A DNA stretch of 64,000 nucleotides from Cryobacterium glucosi (lineage in GTDB: Bacteria; Actinomycetota; Actinomycetes; Actinomycetales; Microbacteriaceae), in the NCBI RefSeq assembly GCF_004402235.1, contig NZ_SOFS01000032.1, positions 368 through 64,367 of the forward strand, given 5' to 3'. Below the pieces are notes generated by a model. That model saw nothing but the letters and a program-made list of their open reading frames with translations, was not told the origin of the DNA and searched no databases. Numbering within the stretch: position 1 is the stretch's first letter; each line of letters starts with the position of its first letter. Positions 9,921-20,997 of this stretch are shown piece by piece. A program made the position numbers and the translations under genes.

Positions 9921-11661
9921 CCGGAGCGACGGCATCCGCCGTGCAATCCATGCGACCCGGGAAACCCGTGGAGGCGGACCCTGGCGCGCAGGGGGCACGC
10001 TGGCAGCCCTCCTCGTGCTCGCGGTCCTGCTCAGCGGATGCTCGGGGATTCCCCGGAGCGGCAGCGTGCGCACCGGGCAGGCGGTCGCAGCCGGGGACAA
10101 CCCCGCACCCGTCTTCCTGCCGTCGCACCCGCAGGCCGATGCCAGCCAGGAAAGCATCCTGCGGGGTTTCATCGACGCCCAGACCAGCCCGGAGAACGAC
10201 TACGCGATCGCCCGCGAATTCCTCGCCCCCGGTTTCAGCGGCGCCTGGGCGGCGGATGCCGGGGTGACGGTCGACGACGGGACGGCGCGCACCATCATCC
10301 CCGTCGACGGCCAGACCATGCAGTTCTCGGTGAATCCCATCGCCGACGTCGACGGGATCGGTGAATACCACGAGGTCGAGTCTCCCTCGCCCGTCGTGCT
10401 GCGCTACCAGTTCCAGAAGGTCGGTGACCAGTGGCGGATCAGCGCTGCGCCGAACGGCACCGTCGTCGACCAGACCACGTTCAGTGACGTGTTCAGCTCC
10501 CAGGCGCTCTACTTCTTCGATTCGAGCTTCGCGTTCCTGGTGCCAGACCTGCGCTGGTTCCCGCGCGGGGGCGCCACCCTGACCAAGATCGTCAACGGAG
10601 TGCTGCACGGGCCGAGCCCGTGGCTGGGCGGGGCGGTTGTCAGCGCGTTCCCCGATGGAACCAAGCTCACCGCGGATGCCGTGCAGGTCGTCTCGCGCGA
10701 CGCGAAGGTCGACCTCAACGGCGAAGCCCTGAACGCAGACAGGGTCACCCTGCAGCGGATGCGGGCGCAGCTCACGAACAGCCTCCCCACGGGCATCACC
10801 GTCACGATCTCGATCAACCAGAACTCCCAGGACATCGGGGACCTCGGCGCCAACGCCCCGATCGTCAACCCGCGGGTGGACGCCCGGGCGCTCGTACTCC
10901 GCCAGGGCGCCTTCGGGTTCCTGTCCGCAGCAGGGAAGACGGTCACCCCGATCCCCGGGCTCTCCGACCAGGTCGTCGCGCTCGGCCCGACGGCGGTCAC
11001 CCTCTCACCGGGGCAGACCGTCGCGGCGGCGCGGGCCGCGACAGGGGTCTCCTCCGTCCGGGTCGGCGAGGTCGCGAAGCTGCTCGATCCGCGGCCCGGC
11101 CTCATCGCGCCGGCCGTAGACAACTTCGGCTACGTCTGGTCCGTGCCCTCGAACCGTCCCGGTGAGCTGTTCGTCTACAGCCCGAACGGGGATGCGACGG
11201 CCGTGCCGACCTCCTGGCCGGAGGCCTCCGGAATCGTGGCGTTGCGGGTGTCCCGGGACGGTACCCGGCTGATCGCGCTGCTCACCTCTGGAACGGAGAC
11301 CCGCTTCGTGGTCGTCTCGATCAAGCGGGACAAGTCCGTCCCTGTCGCCCTCGGAGACGAAGTCCAGCTCCAGTCCGTCACGGGCATCCCCCTCGACGCC
11401 ACCTGGATCGACGAGCTCACGGTCGCCTACCTCGTCGCGCTCCCGACCGGAGAGGACCGCATCGTGACCCAGCAGCTCGGCGGCGTCAGTTCCAGCATCG
11501 AGTCAGCGCCGGGCAGTGCGACGATCACGGGAAGCAACACCCTGAGGGACGTGCGCGCACTCGCCACAACGGGCGGCCTGATGATGCAGCGCGGAGTCGG
11601 CTGGCAGGAGCGCATCGACGACGTGACTCTCGTGGCCACCCAGCAGGGAATCGGCGGGTAG
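9913..11661 (+). CDS. lpqB: Lipoprotein LpqB, MtrB accessory
   Basis: 582 aa secreted lipoprotein that binds the extracellular domain of MtrB and modulates MtrAB signalling in mycobacteria. It has a signal peptide with lipobox LLSGC (Cys43), a GerMN domain (roughly residues 175-300) and a C-terminal beta-propeller-like LpqB domain. The ATG at 9913 has a good ribosome site, GAGGGAG at 9900-9906, and overlaps the end of mtrB by 8 bp. An ATG 15 bp upstream is in frame but lacks such a site. Confidence 0.94.
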   Translation: MTDRSDGIRRAIHATRETRGGGPWRAGGTLAALLVLAVLLSGCSGIPRSGSVRTGQAVAAGDNPAPVFLPSHPQADASQESILRGFIDAQTSPENDYAIAREFLAPGFSGAWAADAGVTVDDGTARTIIPVDGQTMQFSVNPIADVDGIGEYHEVESPSPVVLRYQFQKVGDQWRISAAPNGTVVDQTTFSDVFSSQALYFFDSSFAFLVPDLRWFPRGGATLTKIVNGVLHGPSPWLGGAVVSAFPDGTKLTADAVQVVSRDAKVDLNGEALNADRVTLQRMRAQLTNSLPTGITVTISINQNSQDIGDLGANAPIVNPRVDARALVLRQGAFGFLSAAGKTVTPIPGLSDQVVALGPTAVTLSPGQTVAAARAATGVSSVRVGEVAKLLDPRPGLIAPAVDNFGYVWSVPSNRPGELFVYSPNGDATAVPTSWPEASGIVALRVSRDGTRLIALLTSGTETRFVVVSIKRDKSVPVALGDEVQLQSVTGIPLDATWIDELTVAYLVALPTGEDRIVTQQLGGVSSSIESAPGSATITGSNTLRDVRALATTGGLMMQRGVGWQERIDDVTLVATQQGIGG

Positions 11662-11758
11662 GCGCGGGCCTGTCCTCCACAGCGCCGGCGCACGGCCGCG
11701 CGCGCACCGCCGTGCGCTCGCGATCATGCGCTCGCGTCAGGTCGGGCAGTCTGGCGGC

Positions 11759-12502
11759 ATGACCGGGACCGGCGCGGCACGAACGGCACGAACGGCACGA
11801 ACGGCACGGGAGGCGTGGCGGGCCGTCCTGGACGCGTGGGCCGTTCTCCTGCCCACGGCGTGCAGCGGTTGCGGGGCGCCGGACCGCGCCCTCTGCGCGG
11901 CCTGCCGCGCCCTCCTGGTGCCTGCCGTGCGCGTGACCGAGCGCGGCGGCCTGCGGGTCTGGGCGGGGCTCGACTATGCCGGCGTTCCGCGACGCGTGAT
12001 CGCGAGTTTCAAGGACGGAGGGCGAACGGATGCCGCCGCCGCGCTCGCCCCTGCGCTCCTGGCCGCGGTCGTGGCCGCGCTCGCCGCAGTGGAGTCCGGC
12101 GGACCAGTGGAGTCCCGCGGCGCTGCGGAGACCGGCATCCGCCTGGTCACGATTCCCTCGTCGCGACGGGCCTGGCGGGCGCGCGGTTTCCTCCCGGTCG
12201 AGCTGCTGCTCCGCCGGGCCGGACTCGCACCGCACCGGGTCCTCACCGGCCGGGAGACCGCCGACCAGGTCGGGCTCGACCGTGCCGCCAGGTCCAGGAA
12301 CCGGGACGGTTCGCTGCGCGCCCTTCGTTCCCTGACCGGGGTGCGCTGCCTGCTCGTCGACGACATCGTGACGACGGGCGCCACCGTTCTCGAAGCCCGC
12401 CGCGCCATCCTCGCCGCCGGGGGAGAGGTCGTGGGCGTGGCCGCCCTCGCGGAAACCCGGAGACGCCTACCTGTCACACATCGTTCATCAGAAACCGATT
12501 GA
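11759..12502 (+). CDS. comF: ComF family phosphoribosyltransferase-like protein
   Basis: 247 aa. The N-terminal zinc finger has CSGC (35-38) and CAAC (46-49). The C-terminal type I phosphoribosyltransferase fold ends in the PRPP-binding motif LLVDDIVTTGAT (198-209). ComF proteins act in DNA uptake in competent bacteria; here the role is unproven. Position between lpqB and hpf is conserved in actinobacteria. Start uncertain: ATG 11759 is preferred, with an in-frame ATG at 11726. Residues 8-16 are an Ala-Arg-Thr triplet repeat encoded by a 9-bp tandem repeat. Confidence 0.88.
   Translation: MTGTGAARTARTARTAREAWRAVLDAWAVLLPTACSGCGAPDRALCAACRALLVPAVRVTERGGLRVWAGLDYAGVPRRVIASFKDGGRTDAAAALAPALLAAVVAALAAVESGGPVESRGAAETGIRLVTIPSSRRAWRARGFLPVELLLRRAGLAPHRVLTGRETADQVGLDRAARSRNRDGSLRALRSLTGVRCLLVDDIVTTGATVLEARRAILAAGGEVVGVAALAETRRRLPVTHRSSETD
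11776..11810 (+). repeat. 9-bp tandem repeat inside comF
   Basis: GGCACGAAC is repeated three times (11776, 11785, 11794) plus a partial fourth copy, in the comF frame. Each unit adds Ala-Arg-Thr, so slippage would not shift the frame. Confidence 0.9.
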
Positions 12503-12504
12503 CA
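12499..12504 (+). promoter_or_regulatory. Possible -35 box upstream of hpf
   Basis: A perfect TTGACA overlaps the comF stop codon about 100 bp before hpf. I see no matching -10 box at 16-19 bp, so this is a weak call. Confidence 0.25.
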
Positions 12505-12601
12505 AATTGCGGTGACTTCTCCCTCCGGCAGGGCTACGGTGGAGCTAAAGGCGCGCACCAATCGCCCGGGACCGGGCGGTTCGCCAGATCTGGAGGTCGT
12601 C

Positions 12602-13309
12602 ATGGAAACTAATATCGTCGGACGAAACCTGGGGATCACTGATCGTTTCCGGTCATATGCGTCGGAAAAGGCTGAGAAGATCGCCGGCCTTGCCGACAAG
12701 GCCCTCGCCCTCGAAGTCAAGCTCAGCCGGAACCGCGAAAAGGGTTCAGCCACCGGCAATGACAGGGTCGAGCTGACCCTGATCGGGAAGGGTCCCATCG
12801 TCCGCGCTGAAGCGGACGGTTCGGACAAGTACGCAGCCTTCGACGTGGCACTCGGACGGCTCCTCGAGCGCGTGCGCCGCGCCAAGGACCGCCAGAAGCT
12901 GCACCGTGGCGGAGCGCACCGCCCCACCTCGCTGCACGACGCGGCATCCGTTGACTTCAGCGTCGTCGACATCAAGCCGGCCGACGCCGAAACCCTCGAC
13001 GAGGTGCGCACCGGAGTCATCCGGGTGATCCGCCCCACCGAGTCGGAGGCGGCCGCCGCGGCCACCGCCGCCGAGGAGGAAGCGGACGAGGTGTACACGC
13101 CGGTCGTCATCCGCCGCAAGGTCTTCTCCGCCGCCCCGATGACCGTCGACGACGCCCTGTACTTCATGGAACTCGTCGGGCACGACTTCTACCTGTTCCA
13201 GGACTCCGAGACGAACCGGCCGAGTGTGGTCTACCGCCGCAAGGGCTGGGACTACGGGGTCATCGAACTGGCCGAGAACAGCGAGGAGTTGCGGGTCGCC
13301 GCCGAGTAA
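12602..13309 (+). CDS. hpf: Ribosome hibernation-promoting factor, long form
   Basis: 235 aa. The N-terminal S30AE/RaiA ribosome-binding domain (about 1-100, beginning METNIVGRN) is followed by a linker and the C-terminal dimerisation domain (about 165-230, with DALYFMELVGHDFYLFQD). Long HPF binds the 30S decoding region and pairs ribosomes into inactive 100S dimers in stationary phase or stress. I chose ATG 12602, with GGAGG at 12592-12596, rather than the longer frame. Position before secA is conserved. Confidence 0.95.
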   Translation: METNIVGRNLGITDRFRSYASEKAEKIAGLADKALALEVKLSRNREKGSATGNDRVELTLIGKGPIVRAEADGSDKYAAFDVALGRLLERVRRAKDRQKLHRGGAHRPTSLHDAASVDFSVVDIKPADAETLDEVRTGVIRVIRPTESEAAAAATAAEEEADEVYTPVVIRRKVFSAAPMTVDDALYFMELVGHDFYLFQDSETNRPSVVYRRKGWDYGVIELAENSEELRVAAE

Positions 13310-13356
13310 GGCGTCCGGTAGGCCGTCGAGTGCACTCCCTGACCAACTAGCATTGT

Positions 13357-13362
13357 TATAGT
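13357..13362 (+). promoter_or_regulatory. Candidate -10 box of secA
   Basis: TATAGT lies about 120 bp before the secA GTG. It would give an untranslated leader of roughly 115 nt. The -35 region is poor (TGCACT at 13331, 20 bp spacing). Confidence 0.4.
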
Positions 13363-13482
13363 TGCCGCACACCGGCGCACAACAGTGCCGGCGTGGTTCA
13401 ATCCGTCGCGTGAGCAGCCAGACCCTGGTTCATCTCACCGAGACGACAGGCGTAACGGCGCCGTGACTAGTGGAGTGCATTC

Positions 13483-16305
<2,823 letters not shown>

Positions 16306-16314
16306 CACCGCCCG

Positions 16315-16368
16315 TCGCACACGACGGAAGGCCGGGTCCCGAGGGACCCGGCCTTCCGTCGTGTGCGA
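16315..16368. terminator. Bidirectional terminator between secA and MFS gene
   Basis: Perfect 26-bp inverted repeat, arms 16315-16340 and 16343-16368, separated by 2 nt. It sits between the convergent secA and MFS genes and has no T-run, as is common in high-GC actinobacteria. Confidence 0.85.
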
Positions 16369-16375
16369 CCCGTGC

Positions 16376-17902
16376 CTAGTGCACCGGAAGCGGCACTTCG
16401 GTGGGCGCTGCCGCGGGGGTGCCGTGCGGGTTCGAGAGCGACACGCCATGGCCCATCCGCCGGAAGAGCAGCGCCGCGAGGACCGCGCCGACGGCGAAGA
16501 AGCCGGCGCCCCACCAGTATGCGACCGCGTAGCTGTGGATTGCGGCATCCGCGGCCACCGCAGCGGTGAGCGGGGTGTTCGCGGCCAGGAAGTTCGTCGC
16601 GGCGGTCGCGGCGAGCGTGTTGAGAAGAGCGGTGCCGATCGACCCGCCGACCTGCTGGCTCGTGTTCACCATCGCGGAGGCGACCCCGGCGAACTGCCGG
16701 TCGACGCCGAGCGTCGCCGTCTGCATCGAGGCGGGCATGATCGAGCCCATCGCGAAGCCGAGGATCATCAGGGGCGGCAGTATGTCGGCGGCGTAGGTGC
16801 TGCCCAGGTCGAGATGGGTCAGGTAGATCATCCCGAGGGCTCCGAGCGTCATGCCGAACGGCACCATGATCTTCGGGCCGAACCGGGGCACGAAGATGTT
16901 CGTCGACAACTGGGCCGCGACGACGAGCATGGCGATCATCGGCAGGAACGACAGTCCGGTCTGGACCGGGGTGTAGCCCAGTGAGACCTGCAGGTAGTAC
17001 GTGACGAACAGGAAGATGCCGAACATGCCTGCGCCGGCGATCAGCACCGAGAGGTACGCGGCACCGCGGTTGCGGTCGAGCACGATCACGAGCGGCAGAA
17101 GCGGATGCGCGGCACGGCGCTGCCACAGCACGAACGCGACGAGCAGCACGACGGCCCCCGCGAGCATGCCCCAGGTCAGCGGTGAGTCCCAGCCGTCGGT
17201 CTCGGCGTTGGAGAAGCCGTAGACGAGGCCGAAGAGGGCTCCGGAGACCAGGATCGTGCCGGGAATGTCGAGCTTCGGGCGCGGGCCGGTGCGCTCGAGG
17301 TGGTCGACGAAGACGATCGCACCGATCACCCCGATCACGGCGATGGGGATGTTGATGTAGAGGTTCCAGCGCCAGTCGAGGTTCTGGGTGAGGAAGCCGC
17401 CGAGGAGCAGTCCGACGGCGCCGCCGGCACCGGCGATCGCTCCGAAGATCCCGAAGGCACGGGCGCGTTCCTTCGGAATGGTGAACGTCGTCGTGAGAAC
17501 GGCGAGGGCGGTCGGGGCGAGGAGGGCGCCGAACGCGCCCTGCAGGGCCCGGGCGCCGACGAGCAGCCCGAAGGTGCCTGCCGCACCGCCGAGTGCCGAG
17601 GCGGCTGCGAAGCCGATCAGTCCGATGATGAAGGTGCGCTTCCGGCCGATCAGGTCGGACAGGCGTCCGCCGAGCAGGAGGAGGCTCGCGAACGCGAGGG
17701 AATACGCGGTGATGATCCACTGGCGGTCTCCGTTGGAGAAGCCGAGGTCGGTCTGCGCGGAGGGCAGGGCGATGTTGACCACGGTCGAGTCGAGTACGAC
17801 CATGAGCTGGGCGAGGGCGACGGTGCTGAGGGTCCACCAGCGCCGGGAATGCGGCACGGGCGTGCTCGTTAGAGTGGACGAAGTGGCGGAAGTCTTTGGC
17901 AT
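16376..17902 (-). CDS. MFS drug exporter, DHA2 (EmrB/QacA) type
   Basis: 508 aa with 14 predicted membrane segments. Proton-motive multidrug efflux is the family role; substrates cannot be read from sequence. Segment 1 carries VALAQLMVVLDSTVVNIALP, the DHA2 motif D. The loop 2-3 motif GGRLSDLIGRKRTF is family motif A, and the motif C region is around GGAVGLLLGG. Starts with ATG at 17902. It is divergent from a TetR gene across 95 bp containing repeat and palindromic sites, so repression by that TetR is likely (inference). Confidence 0.9.
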   Translation of the reverse strand: MPKTSATSSTLTSTPVPHSRRWWTLSTVALAQLMVVLDSTVVNIALPSAQTDLGFSNGDRQWIITAYSLAFASLLLLGGRLSDLIGRKRTFIIGLIGFAAASALGGAAGTFGLLVGARALQGAFGALLAPTALAVLTTTFTIPKERARAFGIFGAIAGAGGAVGLLLGGFLTQNLDWRWNLYINIPIAVIGVIGAIVFVDHLERTGPRPKLDIPGTILVSGALFGLVYGFSNAETDGWDSPLTWGMLAGAVVLLVAFVLWQRRAAHPLLPLVIVLDRNRGAAYLSVLIAGAGMFGIFLFVTYYLQVSLGYTPVQTGLSFLPMIAMLVVAAQLSTNIFVPRFGPKIMVPFGMTLGALGMIYLTHLDLGSTYAADILPPLMILGFAMGSIMPASMQTATLGVDRQFAGVASAMVNTSQQVGGSIGTALLNTLAATAATNFLAANTPLTAAVAADAAIHSYAVAYWWGAGFFAVGAVLAALLFRRMGHGVSLSNPHGTPAAAPTEVPLPVH

Positions 17903-17951
17903 GAAGGCGACTATATACGATACTGTGGAGTTCCGGATCTTAACAGTTCCT

Positions 17952-17996
17952 GAATTTACCTCCGGGTAACATTCGATCAGAAGACTTCGATCAGAA
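17952..17996. promoter_or_regulatory. Candidate TetR operator region
   Basis: An imperfect palindrome GAATTTACC / GGTAACATTC (17952-17960, 17965-17974) has the perfect core TTACC-N4-GGTAA. It is followed by two direct copies of TTCGATCAGAA (17972-17982, 17986-17996) with a 14-bp period, ending right before the tetR start. Confidence 0.5.
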
Positions 17997-17997
17997 A

Positions 17998-18699
17998 GTG
18001 GTGAGTGTGGCGACGACGCAGCTCGATCCCGCCGAGGAGACGGAGCCCGTCAAGCTCGGACGCAGACGGGACCACACCCGCGACCCTGACATCCTCGCCG
18101 CTGCCGTCGACGTGCTCGCCGAATGCGGGTATGAGGGCATGACCATCGACATGGTCGCGGCCCGGGCCAAAGCGGGCAAGGCCACCCTCTACCGGCGATG
18201 GCCCTCGAAGGGCGAACTTGTCATCGACGCGGTCGCGTGCATGAAGAACGGTGACCTGAACCTGTCCCAACTCCCGGACACGGGCACGCTGCGCGGGGAC
18301 CTGATCGCCATGATCAAGCCGCACTCGATCGAGGACGGCGAGAAGAAGCTCCGGGTCATCGCCGGCCTGATGTCCCTCCTCGCCCACTCGCCCGAGCTCG
18401 CCGAAACCGCCCGCGTCTCCGTCGTCGAACCCCGGGTGACCGCGCATCGCTTCCTGTTGCGCCGGGCCGTCGAGCGCGGCGAGATCTCGTCGCGCTGCGA
18501 CATCGACAACCTGTCGACCGTGACCACGGCCATGGCCTCCATGCGGATCCTGTTCGAGCGCAAGACCATCGACAGGGAATTCCTGATCTCCTTGATCGAC
18601 GGGGTGATCCTTCCCGCGGTGGGCCTGGGTGCCGGTCCGGCGGCCGGCGCGGACCCGGAGTCGCGAGCTGCAGGGGATACTGCCGTCACAGCACGTTGA
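17998..18699 (+). CDS. TetR/AcrR family transcriptional regulator
   Basis: About 233 aa. The N-terminal HTH (about residues 30-70) contains YEGMTIDMVAARAKAGKATLYRRW, abbreviated here to its core AGKATLYRRWPSKGEL. The C-terminal domain of about 140 residues would bind ligand and dimerise. Start is ambiguous among GTG codons at 17998, 18001 and 18007. Divergent from the MFS exporter, so the simplest model is a local repressor released by an exported drug. The 3' end overlaps the convergent Rv3235-like gene by 14 bp. Confidence 0.88.
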   Translation: MVSVATTQLDPAEETEPVKLGRRRDHTRDPDILAAAVDVLAECGYEGMTIDMVAARAKAGKATLYRRWPSKGELVIDAVACMKNGDLNLSQLPDTGTLRGDLIAMIKPHSIEDGEKKLRVIAGLMSLLAHSPELAETARVSVVEPRVTAHRFLLRRAVERGEISSRCDIDNLSTVTTAMASMRILFERKTIDREFLISLIDGVILPAVGLGAGPAAGADPESRAAGDTAVTAR

Positions 18700-19123
18700 T
18701 CGCGCTGGCCCGCCAGCGGTTGTCGAGGCCCTCGAGGCGCAACGCCACCGCGCGCACCCGCACCTTGCTGTGCACGATGACGACGGCTTCGACCACCCCG
18801 TCCCTCGGTTCCGTGATGGTGACCCTGCCGATGGAGATCGTGGGCCGTTGCGCCCGGAGCCCTTTGACCGCCCGCGCCCGGTTGGAGAGGACGACCCGTT
18901 TCAGCAGGTGCCGGTAGACGTCGTCGCTCACCCAGCGCGCGAGCTGGTCGAGTTCGCGGGCCCCGGAGAGCACCTCGATCACGCACCGGGTGAGGTTGAT
19001 GAGCAGCGGCTCCGGATCCGGCAGTTGCCCGCGGGAACTCGGCTGCTGCCCGAAGTAATCTTCCTCGGCGAACCGCTCCGCTCGGGCGCTCGCCTGCTCA
19101 CTCTTGCCGACTGAATCGCTCAT
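18686..19123 (-). CDS. Rv3235 family protein
   Basis: 145 aa actinobacterial protein of unknown function. A disordered acidic/Gln-rich N-terminus of about 35 residues precedes a compact alpha/beta domain beginning PEPLLINLTRCVIEVLSGAR. The family lies near secA in many actinobacteria, as here. ATG 19123 is preceded by GGAGG. It is convergent and overlapping with tetR. Confidence 0.75.
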   Translation of the reverse strand: MSDSVGKSEQASARAERFAEEDYFGQQPSSRGQLPDPEPLLINLTRCVIEVLSGARELDQLARWVSDDVYRHLLKRVVLSNRARAVKGLRAQRPTISIGRVTITEPRDGVVEAVVIVHSKVRVRAVALRLEGLDNRWRASAINVL

Positions 19124-19241
19124 GACTCCTCCGGGGGTTCCGGGTGCTGAGGTGCAGGTTCGCTACTCAACCAGCGGATGCCCGCGGTGTCGAGCGCTTA
19201 TATGTCCTGTGGATAACCCGGCTGGCCGGTTCGCGGCGAGT

Positions 19242-19247
19242 TAGCGT
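19242..19247 (+). promoter_or_regulatory. Leaderless -10 box
   Basis: TAGCGT stands 7 nt before the GTG at 19255, with no Shine-Dalgarno sequence. Confidence 0.5.
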
Positions 19248-19254
19248 CGTGTGT

Positions 19255-19896
19255 GTGCGCTGGGACAACCTGTTCGACGACCTCGAGGGACAGCTCGAAC
19301 ACGAGCTGAACGCCGAGGACCTCGAGCTGCGCGCGGAAGAGGAACGGCTCCGGCTCGGCCGGTTATCGCTGCGGCACCGGCTGATGGGCCTGGGCGCCGG
19401 TTCGGGCCCGCGCGCGGGCGGCGGTGTCGTGCGGCTGGTGCTCACCTCCGGGGTCACGCTGGCCATCCGCCCGACGACGTTCGGGCGGGACTGGCTCGCC
19501 GCCGAGATCCTCGACACGCCAACGGCGTCGGCAGGGACGGCCCCGCCCGGTGTCCCCGCCCGGGGCGCTCCGCAGTGCGTCGTTCCGATCGCGGCGATCG
19601 CCGGGGTGATCCTGCAGTCTGCGGAGGTGCGTGCCTCCCTCGCCGCGCCCGCGGAACCCGGGTCGGGGGTCGTCGACCGCATCGGGTTCGCCTTCGTGCT
19701 CCGCGACCTGGCCAGGCGGCGCAGGTTCGTCGAGGTGCACACGCCGGGTGGTCTCCTCAGTGGAACGATCGACCGGGTCGGTCGCGACCACATCGACCTC
19801 GCGATGCACGACCGCGGGGTGCCGCGCCGCAGCTCCGAGGTGAGGCAATACCGGATCATTCCCCTCGCCGGGATCCAGCTGCTGTGCCTGCCCTGA
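19255..19896 (+). CDS. Hypothetical actinobacterial protein
   Basis: 213 aa. I do not recognise a named family. The N-terminus (1-45) is an acidic helix (EGQLEHELNAEDLELRAEEE). The rest is beta-rich with two similar segments, VRLVLTSGVTLAIRPTTFG and FVEVHTPGGLLSGTIDRVG, reminiscent of small SH3-like barrels (inference). The GTG start at 19255 is supported by the -10 box. It ends 15 bp from a convergent HTH gene. Confidence 0.65.
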   Translation: MRWDNLFDDLEGQLEHELNAEDLELRAEEERLRLGRLSLRHRLMGLGAGSGPRAGGGVVRLVLTSGVTLAIRPTTFGRDWLAAEILDTPTASAGTAPPGVPARGAPQCVVPIAAIAGVILQSAEVRASLAAPAEPGSGVVDRIGFAFVLRDLARRRRFVEVHTPGGLLSGTIDRVGRDHIDLAMHDRGVPRRSSEVRQYRIIPLAGIQLLCLP

Positions 19897-19911
19897 CCGC
19901 GCCGGCCGGGT

Positions 19912-20214
19912 TCAGTCGGGCGGCCGGATGATCGTGCCGCCGGAGAGCTCGGGGATGTTCGCGTAGTCGGACTGCTCCCACAGCGACAGCCGCCTGGCCT
20001 CTTCGTACTTGGCCTCGATGTACGACTCGAGCACGACCCGCTCCACGCGCCAGTGCTGCATCCGCTCGGGCGCGGACGGGCCGATCCGGATGGCAGGAAG
20101 CTCGCCCGTGTGCACAAGCTCGCTCACCTCTGCCGCGGTCAGGGCGAGTATGTCGGCGGTGTCCGCGAGGGTGAGGAAGCGGCCCAGCCCACGATAGGCG
20201 TCGGGAGCGTTCAT
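19912..20214 (-). CDS. Helix-turn-helix DNA-binding protein (excisionase/BldC-like)
   Basis: 100 aa. A single MerR/excisionase-type HTH spans about residues 10-60 (FLTLADTADILALTAAEVSE, then VHTGELPAIRIG). A short C-terminal tail follows with ESYIEAKYEEARR. I chose ATG 20214, whose upstream GATAAT at leaderless spacing fits; the long upstream frame is non-coding in character. Divergent from the CpaB-like gene across about 145 bp. Target unknown. Confidence 0.75.
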   Translation of the reverse strand: MNAPDAYRGLGRFLTLADTADILALTAAEVSELVHTGELPAIRIGPSAPERMQHWRVERVVLESYIEAKYEEARRLSLWEQSDYANIPELSGGTIIRPPD

Positions 20215-20359
20215 GCTTCGATTATCGGGGGTTCCCGCGGTGTCCCGCCGGGAAAACGACAGCCTGTGGATAACTTTCCCGCCGTGGGCCGGGAACGGCG
20301 ACGATAGAGACCACTGATCAGGCGGGCGGCAGCTGCCCTCGCCGAGGAGAGGGGCGACC

Positions 20360-20995
20360 ATGGTCTCGAGGCCGAATCGCGCACGACGCCCGGGAGCCTG
20401 GTTCGACCCGCGCCTGCTCATCGGCCTGGTGCTCGTGCTCGGTGCGGTCGGCGGCGTCTCTGCGGTCGTCGCAGGCAGCGACCGCACGACCGCCGTCTAC
20501 GCCGCCCGTGGCGCCCTCATCGTCGGCGACCGGGTCACGGCCGCCGACCTCGAGCTCAGCCAGGTCCGCCTGGACGGCGCGCTCCCGCTCTACGTGACCC
20601 CCGAGCGGATGCCCGCGGACGGCCTGGTCCTGGCCAGGACCGTCGCAGCAGGCGAGCTGATCCCGGTGTCCGCGGTCGGCGCATCCGCTGAGGCGGGCGT
20701 GACGACGGTCGTCGTCGAACCGACGGACGCCCTCGCGCAGGCGGTCGCGCCTGGCGCTGTTGTCGACGTGTGGTCCTCGCCGCAGACCGAGCGGGGTGCA
20801 TTCGGGCCGCCTGCCGTGCTCGTCGGGCAGGCCGGGGTGGTGCGCGTGCTTGAACCGGGCGGGCTTTCGGTGGGAGCCGGCCGCCGCTCGGTCGAGCTCC
20901 GGGTGCCCAGGGAGGCCGTCGCCGCCGTACTCACTGCGATCGCCAACGGAGCGGCGATCGCGGTCGTTCCGGTCAACCAGCCCCTCGGAGGTTGA
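20360..20995 (+). CDS. SAF-domain protein, CpaB/RcpC-like
   Basis: 211 aa. One N-terminal membrane anchor (about 19-42) precedes an SAF domain (about 48-115) whose sequence AARGALIVGDRVTAADLELS is typical of CpaB/RcpC, the periplasmic Flp (Tad) pilus assembly factors. ATG 20360 follows GAGGAGAGGGG. The next gene, CpaE-like, starts 2 bp after the stop. No tadA/B/C or flp gene is present in the window. Confidence 0.78.
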   Translation: MVSRPNRARRPGAWFDPRLLIGLVLVLGAVGGVSAVVAGSDRTTAVYAARGALIVGDRVTAADLELSQVRLDGALPLYVTPERMPADGLVLARTVAAGELIPVSAVGASAEAGVTTVVVEPTDALAQAVAPGAVVDVWSSPQTERGAFGPPAVLVGQAGVVRVLEPGGLSVGAGRRSVELRVPREAVAAVLTAIANGAAIAVVPVNQPLGG

Positions 20996-20997
20996 CC

